NCBI GenBank assembly: GCA_013288465.1
Contig: JABDBT010000038.1
Location: forward strand, 195 to 20,578
Direction of reading: 5' to 3'
DNA: 20,384 bases
Source of the DNA: Bacteroidota bacterium
GTDB lineage: Bacteria > Bacteroidota > Bacteroidia > Sphingobacteriales > Sphingobacteriaceae
Made by a program: the position numbers and the translations under genes. This document shows positions 15,201 to 20,384 of the stretch, piece after piece; within the stretch, counting starts at the first letter, position 1, and each line of letters opens with the position of its first letter. The notes beneath the pieces were generated by a model. That model worked only from the letters and a program-made list of their open reading frames with translations, was not told the origin of the DNA and ran no database searches.

Positions 15201-15983
15201 TTGCAAAATAACATATTTTCGGCATTATTTGTTGGACAAAATTTACTGACATTAAAAGAAGTTGACTCTACCAACAGTTATCTTAAAAACTTATTGTCAA
15301 ATTCCAAGCCATTGCCTGAAGGAACAGTCATTATGGCAGATAGCCAATATGCGGGCCGCGGGCAGCAGCAAAACAAATGGCATAGCGAGCCCGGCAAAAA
15401 TTTAACATTCAGCCTGTTGCTTAAACCGTCTTTTTTAAGTGTTTTAGATCAGTTCGACCTCACCCGCGCCGTAAGCCTGGGCGTTGTTGATGCCCTGAAA
15501 CCATTGTTAGGCGATGAGGTAAAAATAAAATGGCCCAATGATATTTATTATGCCGATAAAAAACTTGGCGGTATGTTGATGGAAAACATAGTACAGGGCG
15601 GTAATATTAAAAACAGTGTTATTGGTATCGGTCTTAATGTTAACCAGGAAAGCTTCCCTGTTGAAGCAGCTAACGCGGTATCTGTAAAGCAAATCTTACA
15701 ACGGGATTACGATTTACGGTTTTTATTATCCGAGATTTGCCAGCATATTGAAGCTTATTACTTGAATTTAAAAGCCGGTAAAATTGATTTTGTAAGGAAA
15801 ACTTATTTAAACCGACTATATTGGTTAAACGAAAAGAAACGTTTTAAAGCGCAGGGCGATGTTTTTGAAGGGACGATCACCGGCGTTAGACAAAATGGGT
15901 TGCTGGTAATTGAACGCGGCGGCGAAGAAATAGAATACGACTTTAAACAAATTGAATTTTTAAATAAATCCTATACAACTTAA
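15201..15983 (+). CDS. birA: Biotin-[acetyl-CoA-carboxylase] ligase
   Basis: About 260 residues. It activates biotin with ATP and attaches it to the carboxyl-carrier protein of acetyl-CoA carboxylase. Motifs seen are EVDSTNSYLK (20-29), the biotin/AMP loop GRGQQQNKW (52-60), KWPND with the catalytic-site Lys110, KLGGMLME (121-128) and VIGIGLNVN. The C-terminal SH3-like domain is present (FEGTITGVRQNGLLVIE). There is no N-terminal helix-turn-helix, so it is a plain ligase and not a repressor. The frame has no ATG near its start. TTG 15201 gives MQNNIFSALF, which resembles how homologues begin; TTG 15168 would add 11 residues. A promoter-like TTACTTTG overlaps TTG 15201, so the start remains unsettled. 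One base separates its stop from the next gene. Confidence 0.93.
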   Translation: MQNNIFSALFVGQNLLTLKEVDSTNSYLKNLLSNSKPLPEGTVIMADSQYAGRGQQQNKWHSEPGKNLTFSLLLKPSFLSVLDQFDLTRAVSLGVVDALKPLLGDEVKIKWPNDIYYADKKLGGMLMENIVQGGNIKNSVIGIGLNVNQESFPVEAANAVSVKQILQRDYDLRFLLSEICQHIEAYYLNLKAGKIDFVRKTYLNRLYWLNEKKRFKAQGDVFEGTITGVRQNGLLVIERGGEEIEYDFKQIEFLNKSYTT

Positions 15984-15984
15984 A

Positions 15985-16437
15985 ATGAAAAAATTATTGT
16001 TAGCAGTGGCCATATTGGCTGTGAGTTTTGGCGCTAAAGCCCAGATAGAAACGCCGGTAAAATGGTCGTACGCGGCTAAAAAGGTAAGCAGCACCGAGGC
16101 TGTGGTTTTTTTAAAAGCTACTATTGAAGATGGCTGGCATATTTACTCATTAAATGTAAAAGAAGGCGGCCCTATAAAAACGTCATTTACCTTTGCGACG
16201 TCAAAAGAATATAGCCTGGTTGGTAAAGCGTCAGAGCCTAAGCCGGTAACCAAATATGAAAAATCATTCAGCATGAATGTGAGCTATTTTGAAAAGGAAG
16301 TTGTTTTTCAGCAAAAGATAAAACTAAACTCGCCAAACGCATCGGTTGTTAAAGGCAAGCTGGAATATATGACCTGTAACGATCATAAATGCCTGCCACC
16401 TGATGATATTGATTTTGCTATCCCGTTAAGTAAATAA
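15985..16437 (+). CDS. DsbD alpha-domain-like periplasmic protein
   Basis: A 150-residue protein with a signal peptide (MKKLLLAVAILAVSFGAKAQ). The mature part matches the N-terminal (alpha) immunoglobulin-like domain of DsbD: EDGWHIYS, then a C-terminal KLEYMTCNDHKCLPPDDIDF with the cysteine pair Cys131 and Cys136. In DsbD this pair accepts electrons from the gamma domain and passes them to periplasmic thiol proteins. Here the domain is a separate protein, encoded one base after birA and shortly before the gene for the membrane and thioredoxin parts, so the two products probably work together. The two cysteines are four residues apart (CxxxxC), one fewer than in the E. coli alpha domain as I recall it. 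Confidence 0.88.
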   Translation: MKKLLLAVAILAVSFGAKAQIETPVKWSYAAKKVSSTEAVVFLKATIEDGWHIYSLNVKEGGPIKTSFTFATSKEYSLVGKASEPKPVTKYEKSFSMNVSYFEKEVVFQQKIKLNSPNASVVKGKLEYMTCNDHKCLPPDDIDFAIPLSK

Positions 16438-16457
16438 TTGCCGATAGCATGAGCGCA

Positions 16458-16625
16458 GCCAACACCCGCGGGAAATCGCTTTTAAAACCTGTCAACGGTT
16501 TTACCCTATCCTCCTCCTTTCCCTATTCTATGGAAAGGTATCGCACAGGGCCTTTTTTTGTTTTTTTTGGATTAATGTCATCTGCAAAACGCTTAAAAGC
16601 TATTTCCCCGGCCAACACCCGCGGG
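16458..16625. repeat. Repeat-bounded segment at the 5' end of the DsbD gene
   Basis: The 15-base direct repeat GCCAACACCCGCGGG occurs at 16458-16472 and 16611-16625; each copy contains the palindrome CCCGCGGG. Just inside, CGGGAAATCGCTTTTAA (16469-16485) and TTAAAAGCTATTTCCCCG (16593-16610) form an inverted repeat with one mismatch and one extra base. Two small hairpins lie between them: AAAACC/GGTTTT (16484-16502) and CCTTTCC/GGAAAGG (16516-16538). This looks like a palindromic element and not ancestral coding sequence. Confidence 0.6.
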
Positions 16626-18299
16626 CCAATCCGTAACGTATTGCCTTTATTTTTAATGATCGTGGCTTTTTGGTTAGCCGGGGCAAGTCCTGTTAAAGCT
16701 TTCCAAAGTGAAAAAAAGGATACCGAATCAACTGCCGGTGTTACTTTTACCAGTATCCCTACTGCTGCTGATAGTATGGCGGCTAAAAAACAACAGGCCG
16801 CAACCGTAAAAGCTGCTGCACCAAAATCTGTTGCCGCAGACGAAAAGCCAAAAACACTTTGGGAAATATTTATTGCCGGTTTTTTAGGCGGGTTCGCTGC
16901 GTTTTTAATGCCTTGTATTTACCCTATGCTGCCGCTAACCGTTAGCTTTTTTACAAAAAAGGCAGGCAGCCGCAGCAGGGCTGTGTTGCAATCATTAATT
17001 TATGGGCTATCGATCATTGTTATTTATGTTTTTTTAGGATTTGTAATTACGCTGTTGTTTGGCCCGTCGGCATTAAACGCGCTGGCTACCAATGGCATAT
17101 TTAATTTCTTTTTCTTTTTGCTATTGGTGGTTTTTGGCATATCATTTTTGGGCGCGTTTGAAATTACGCTGCCCAGCTCGTTAGCCAATAAGTTGGACGA
17201 AAACTCGGATAAAGGCGGGCTGATAGGCATATTTTTTATGGCATCAACCCTGGTAGTGGTTTCGTTTTCATGTACCGGGCCCATCATCGGGTCGGTATTA
17301 GTTGAGGCGGCAACCAAAGGCGAGCGGCTTGGCCCGGCCATTGGCATGTTTGGGTTTTCATTGGCGCTTGCGTTACCTTTTACTTTGTTTGCCCTGTTCC
17401 CTTCGGCATTAAAAAGCCTGCCAAAATCGGGCGGATGGCTTAACAGCGTTAAAGTGGTATTGGGCTTTATAGAAATAGCCTTCGCCTTAAAGTTTTTATC
17501 AAACGTTGACCTGGCCTATCACTGGAACCTGTTTGACCGCGAGATATTTTTATCGCTATGGATAGCCATTGGCGTGTTAATGGGCCTATACCTTATCGGC
17601 AAGATCAAATTTGCGCATGATAGCGAGCTGACCCATTTATCGATACCGAGGACTTTTATCTCCATTATTGTTTTCGCGTTTGTTATTTATATGATACCGG
17701 GTTTATGGGGCGCTCCGCTAAAATCGATCAGCGCGTTTTTGCCGCCACTAAGTACACAGGATTTTGATCTTTCGGCTGGAGTTGGCACAGCTGCTACCGC
17801 GCCGGTCAATGCTTCAACCATCAAAACAAAGAAATACGAAGAACTTTTTAAGCGCCTGCCCAAAGTAAAAGGCATTGACGATTGGTATGACTATGACCAG
17901 GCTGTGGAAGTATCCAAACAATTACATAAACCTATATTGATTGATTTTACAGGTTGGAATTGCGTAAACTGCCGCAAAATGGAATCAAACGTATTGCCCA
18001 ATCCCGAGGTTTTACAACGGCTGCAAAATGATTTTGTAGTGTTGCAATTGGTTATTGATGATAAAACCGAGCTGCCGGCAAATGAACAATTCAAATCGGC
18101 GCTTACCGGCAAAAACATTTCAACCCTCGGCGGCAAGTGGCTCGACCTCGAAGAATCAAAATACAATTCGAACGCCCAGCCTCTTTATGTAATTATTAAC
18201 GAAAAGGGCCAAACTCTTGTAACGCCACAAGGCGCCAGCGATATTGAAACGTATAAAAAATATTTGGATAGCGGGATAGCGGCCTATAAGGCGCTTTAA
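16575..18299 (+). CDS. Thiol:disulfide interchange protein, DsbD beta and gamma domains
   Basis: 574 residues from ATG 16575. A signal peptide or first helix (NVLPLFLMIVAFWLAGASPVKA) is followed by a Lys/Ala-rich linker. Then come about eight membrane helices with the two redox cysteines Cys114 (LMPCIYPM) and Cys233 (SFSCTGP). A C-terminal periplasmic thioredoxin-like domain carries WNCVNC (Cys463, Cys466). It should carry electrons from cytoplasmic thioredoxin across the inner membrane to the separate alpha-domain protein encoded just upstream. The frame is open back to ATG 16449, which would add 42 residues encoded by repeat DNA. 16575 is chosen because it gives a basic n-region and a normal signal; 16656 is a third option. 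Confidence 0.92.
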   Translation: MSSAKRLKAISPANTRGPIRNVLPLFLMIVAFWLAGASPVKAFQSEKKDTESTAGVTFTSIPTAADSMAAKKQQAATVKAAAPKSVAADEKPKTLWEIFIAGFLGGFAAFLMPCIYPMLPLTVSFFTKKAGSRSRAVLQSLIYGLSIIVIYVFLGFVITLLFGPSALNALATNGIFNFFFFLLLVVFGISFLGAFEITLPSSLANKLDENSDKGGLIGIFFMASTLVVVSFSCTGPIIGSVLVEAATKGERLGPAIGMFGFSLALALPFTLFALFPSALKSLPKSGGWLNSVKVVLGFIEIAFALKFLSNVDLAYHWNLFDREIFLSLWIAIGVLMGLYLIGKIKFAHDSELTHLSIPRTFISIIVFAFVIYMIPGLWGAPLKSISAFLPPLSTQDFDLSAGVGTAATAPVNASTIKTKKYEELFKRLPKVKGIDDWYDYDQAVEVSKQLHKPILIDFTGWNCVNCRKMESNVLPNPEVLQRLQNDFVVLQLVIDDKTELPANEQFKSALTGKNISTLGGKWLDLEESKYNSNAQPLYVIINEKGQTLVTPQGASDIETYKKYLDSGIAAYKAL

Positions 18300-18346
18300 A
18301 ACTATTTTTGGGGTTAACAGAACGTTTTATTATAGGCAATTTAAAG

Positions 18347-18365
18347 TCTCCCCAACCGGGGGAGA
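18347..18365 (+). terminator. GC-rich hairpin after the DsbD operon
   Basis: TCTCCCC (18347-18353), loop AACCG, GGGGAGA (18359-18365), 48 bases after the stop. Only a short A/T stretch (TTATT) follows, so termination is likely but not certain. It opens a 321-base gap before pfkA that contains no gene. Confidence 0.5.
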
Positions 18366-18444
18366 TTATTCACAGGTTTATTTGTTTTTAAATGGTGTTC
18401 ATGAAAGCTCTGCTGTTTAGAGGGGGCTGTACCCCGCGTTTCGT

Positions 18445-18474
18445 ATAGGGCTGTGGGAAATGCACAAACCCTAT
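18445..18474. repeat. Hairpin in the gap before pfkA
   Basis: ATAGGG (18445-18450) pairs with CCCTAT (18469-18474), and inside it TGTG pairs with CACA (18452-18455, 18463-18466). Just upstream, GGGG and CCCC around GCTGTA (about 18422-18435) form another short stem. These look like interspersed palindromic DNA; no role is evident. Confidence 0.4.
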
Positions 18475-18530
18475 GTGTAAATAATACACTAATTATCTTC
18501 AAAAACCAATCATCACAAGAAAAATTAATC

Positions 18531-18538
18531 TAAATTTG
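18531..18538 (+). promoter_or_regulatory. Bacteroidota-type -7 box for pfkA
   Basis: TAAATTTG fits the TAnnTTTG -7 consensus of Bacteroidota housekeeping promoters and is followed by C. No clear TTTG -33 box is seen at the usual distance. Transcription would start near 18543, leaving a leader of about 80 bases. Confidence 0.5.
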
Positions 18539-18545
18539 CGGAAAA

Positions 18546-18578
18546 TTCCTAAACAGGGTATAGTTTCCCGTTTAGGAA
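18546..18578 (+). promoter_or_regulatory. Hairpin at the expected 5' end of the pfkA transcript
   Basis: TTCCTAAAC (18546-18554) pairs perfectly with GTTTAGGAA (18570-18578). After one bulged A, GGG pairs with CCC, leaving an 8-base loop (TATAGTTT). It begins only a few bases after the predicted transcription start. It could be a 5' stabilising stem, a regulator's operator or a control element. The gene's ATG follows 43 bases later. Confidence 0.5.
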
Positions 18579-18620
18579 CGTTAAGTATTGTTTTTACATC
18601 ACTCAATCAGCTTGCTGACA

Positions 18621-19598
18621 ATGACGCAAATAAAAAAAATAGGGGTTTTAACATCAGGCGGCGATTCGCCGGGTATGAATGCTGCCATCAGGGCAGTGGT
18701 GCGTACAGCTATATATTATGATCTGGAAATTACAGGTATCCACAGGGGATACCATGGCTTAATAAAGGGCGAGTTTTACCCGATGGACCGTAAATCGGTT
18801 TCAAATATTATTCAACGCGGCGGTACCATATTAAAAACAGCCCGCAGCGAATCATTCCGGACTTTTGAAGGCAGAAAAGCAGCACACCAGCAACTAATAG
18901 ATCACGAGGTTGATGCTTTAATAGCTATAGGCGGCGATGGCACCTTCAGGGGTGCCGAAACCTTTGGCCGCGAATTTGACTACCCTATTATTGCTTTACC
19001 CGGCACAATTGACAATGATTTAATAGGCACCGATTTTACCATAGGGTACGATACGGCCATAAACACCGCCATTGAAGCCATTGATAAGATCCGCGACACC
19101 GCCGAATCACACGCCCGCTTATTTATAGTTGAAGTGATGGGCCGCGACTCGGGCCTTATTGCCTTACGTACAGGCATTGGCGCCGGTGCCGAAAATGTTT
19201 TAATACCCGACACCAGCTCAAACATGAGCGCTTTGTTTGACCGGCTCGAAAATGGCCGTAAAGACAAATCATCGCGCATAGTTATTGTAGCCGAAGGCGA
19301 AGTGCCGGGCACAGCTTTTGAAATTGGCCGTATAGTAAAAGAGAAATATCCAAATTATGATACCCGCGTTTCGGTATTGGGGCATATACAGCGCGGCGGC
19401 AGGCCAAGCTGTATGGACCGTGTATTGGCCAGTCGCTTAGGTGTGGCTGCCGTTGAGGCTTTAAAAGACGGCCGGCGCAATCAAATGGTTGGCCTGGTAC
19501 ATGACGAAGTTACTTATACACCGTTAGAGCAGGCCATCAAATATCATGTAGAGATAAACCCGCATTTTTTAAAGATAGTGGAGATATTGTCGTTGTAA
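18621..19598 (+). CDS. pfkA: ATP-dependent 6-phosphofructokinase
   Basis: A 325-residue enzyme of standard bacterial length. It phosphorylates fructose 6-phosphate to fructose 1,6-bisphosphate, the committing step of glycolysis. Motifs seen are LTSGGDSPGMNAAIR (10-24), IGGDGTFRGA (103-112) and PGTIDND (127-133) with the catalytic Asp131. Substrate-binding stretches are MGRDSG and HIQRGGRPSCMDRVLA. Gly in GGDGT and Gly in PGTIDND mark an ATP-using enzyme; PPi-dependent forms have Asp and Lys at these places. ATG 18621 (MTQIKKIGVL) is chosen over the upstream in-frame TTG at 18588, which would place 11 unusual residues in front. It is monocistronic, behind its own promoter-like box and leader hairpin. 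Confidence 0.97.
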   Translation: MTQIKKIGVLTSGGDSPGMNAAIRAVVRTAIYYDLEITGIHRGYHGLIKGEFYPMDRKSVSNIIQRGGTILKTARSESFRTFEGRKAAHQQLIDHEVDALIAIGGDGTFRGAETFGREFDYPIIALPGTIDNDLIGTDFTIGYDTAINTAIEAIDKIRDTAESHARLFIVEVMGRDSGLIALRTGIGAGAENVLIPDTSSNMSALFDRLENGRKDKSSRIVIVAEGEVPGTAFEIGRIVKEKYPNYDTRVSVLGHIQRGGRPSCMDRVLASRLGVAAVEALKDGRRNQMVGLVHDEVTYTPLEQAIKYHVEINPHFLKIVEILSL

Positions 19599-19601
19599 TT
19601 A

Positions 19602-19682
19602 GGTTATAAAGGTTGTAAGTGTTGTAGTTGTTAAAGATGTTAAACTTTTATAACCCTTTCAACGTCTGCAACATTTACAACT
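19602..19682. terminator. Imperfect inverted repeat after pfkA
   Basis: GGTTATAAA (19602-19610) pairs with TTTATAACC (19647-19655). In an alternative pairing, GTTGTAAGTGTTG (19612-19624) faces CAACATTTACAAC (19669-19681) with one mismatch. The two foldings exclude each other in part. It is likely the pfkA terminator or another interspersed palindrome. Confidence 0.4.
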
Positions 19683-19690
19683 ATTCATAC

Positions 19691-19721
19691 TTGTTTAATT
19701 AAAAACAATTCCCTACTTTTG
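19691..19721 (+). promoter_or_regulatory. Promoter of rpsP
   Basis: TACTTTTG (19714-19721) matches the TAnnTTTG -7 consensus exactly and is followed by C. TTG at 19691-19693 sits 20 bases upstream, as a -33 element would. The leader, starting near 19727, can form CCCCG/CGGGG (19726-19730, 19744-19748). Confidence 0.6.
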
Positions 19722-19777
19722 CAGCCCCCGCTGAAAGAAACTCCGGGGACAATGTTGAACACATAAAGTAAAAAAAC

Positions 19778-20332
19778 ATGGCAACTAAAATCAGATTGCA
19801 AAGACATGGTAAAAAAGGGAAACCTTTTTACTACATCGTAGTGGCTGACGCCCGTGCTCCAAGAGACGGACGTTTTATTGAGCGTTTAGGTTCATATAAC
19901 CCAAACACTAACCCTGCAACTATCGACATTAATTTCGACAAAACCCTTGATTGGGTAAACAACGGTGCACAACCAACTGATACTTGTCGCGCTATTTTAT
20001 CCTACAAAGGGGTATTATACAAAAAACACTTACAAGGTGGCCTTAAAAAAGGCGCTTTAACTGACGAGCAGGTTGAAACAAAATTTGCTGAGTGGTTGGA
20101 TCATAAAGACGGTAAAATAACCGGCAAAAAAACCGGCCTGGTTTCTGCGAAAGACGAAGCACGTAAAGCGGCTTTAGCAGCAGAAGCTATAAAGAAGGAA
20201 GAAAAAGCGGCAGCCATCGCTGCTAAAAATACGCCTCCGGTTGAAGACGTTGAAGAAGAAGCTCCGGTTGCTGAAACAGAAGAAGCACCAGTTGCTGAAG
20301 CCGACGAAACTCCTGCCGACAGCGCAGAATAA
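19778..20332 (+). CDS. rpsP: 30S ribosomal protein S16 with long C-terminal extension
   Basis: A 184-residue protein. The first roughly 85 residues are a clear S16: [20 protein letters not shown], then [20 protein letters not shown] and the later [18 protein letters not shown]16 binds 16S rRNA and helps assemble the small subunit. Most bacterial S16 proteins stop near 80-90 residues. Here a linker (about 86-130) is followed by an Ala/Lys-rich helical stretch ([22 protein letters not shown]) and a tail very rich in Glu, Ala and Pro ([20 protein letters not shown]). Such extensions are common in Bacteroidota; their role is unknown. It has its own promoter and a terminator hairpin. The usual downstream partner rimM would lie beyond the window. 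Confidence 0.97.
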   Translation: MATKIRLQRHGKKGKPFYYIVVADARAPRDGRFIERLGSYNPNTNPATIDINFDKTLDWVNNGAQPTDTCRAILSYKGVLYKKHLQGGLKKGALTDEQVETKFAEWLDHKDGKITGKKTGLVSAKDEARKAALAAEAIKKEEKAAAIAAKNTPPVEDVEEEAPVAETEEAPVAEADETPADSAE

Positions 20333-20352
20333 TTTATTCAAAAAATCAGGCG

Positions 20353-20383
20353 ATGGCGAAGCAACCTACAGGTTCTTCGCCAT
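20353..20383 (+). terminator. Intrinsic terminator after rpsP
   Basis: ATGGCGAAG (20353-20361) pairs with CTTCGCCAT (20375-20383); after a bulged C, AACC pairs with GGTT around the loop TACA. This strong stem begins 21 bases after the rpsP stop and ends at the window edge, so any T-run would lie just outside. Confidence 0.7.
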
Positions 20384-20384
20384 T

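Overview
This window looks like chromosomal DNA from a member of the Bacteroidota, most likely Sphingobacteriaceae and close to Mucilaginibacter or Pedobacter. The genus is inferred from protein resemblance and was not tested by search. Supporting signs are a SusC-like TonB receptor with an STN domain, a DUF2723 membrane protein, promoter -7 boxes of the TAnnTTTG type before pfkA and rpsP, a near absence of Shine-Dalgarno sequences, and many palindromic repeats between genes.

Layout. 1-2601 (minus): a small exported protein of unknown function, followed one base later by a TonB-dependent receptor that runs off the left edge. 2890-3339 (plus): a GNAT acetyltransferase. It converges on a large DUF2723 membrane protein (3480-6515, minus), and the two genes are separated by an inverted-repeat element. 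6795-7589 (minus): an alpha/beta hydrolase. 7590-8033 holds one small palindromic element inserted into another, then two operator-like palindromes before a CBM9-like exported protein (8034-8783, plus). 8893-10197 (minus): an exported SGNH/GDSL hydrolase.

10198-11896 is repeat-rich and carries an IS110-family insertion sequence. Its noncoding left part folds like a bridge RNA. Two guide-like segments in that RNA match the DNA on either side of a CT dinucleotide at the right end, which fixes that end at 11726-11727.

11897-18299 is housekeeping. A minus-strand set, rsfS - ftsH - LUD-domain gene, diverges from a plus-strand set, birA - DsbD alpha-domain protein - DsbD membrane/thioredoxin protein. 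18621-19598 is ATP-dependent phosphofructokinase (pfkA), with a hairpin at the expected 5' end of its transcript. 19778-20332 is ribosomal protein S16 (rpsP) with a long acidic tail, followed by a terminator hairpin at the right edge.

No tRNA, rRNA, CRISPR array, secretion cluster or defence island was seen. The most notable content is the bridge-RNA logic of the IS110 element and the layered palindromic repeats. I see no clear case for an entirely new system.
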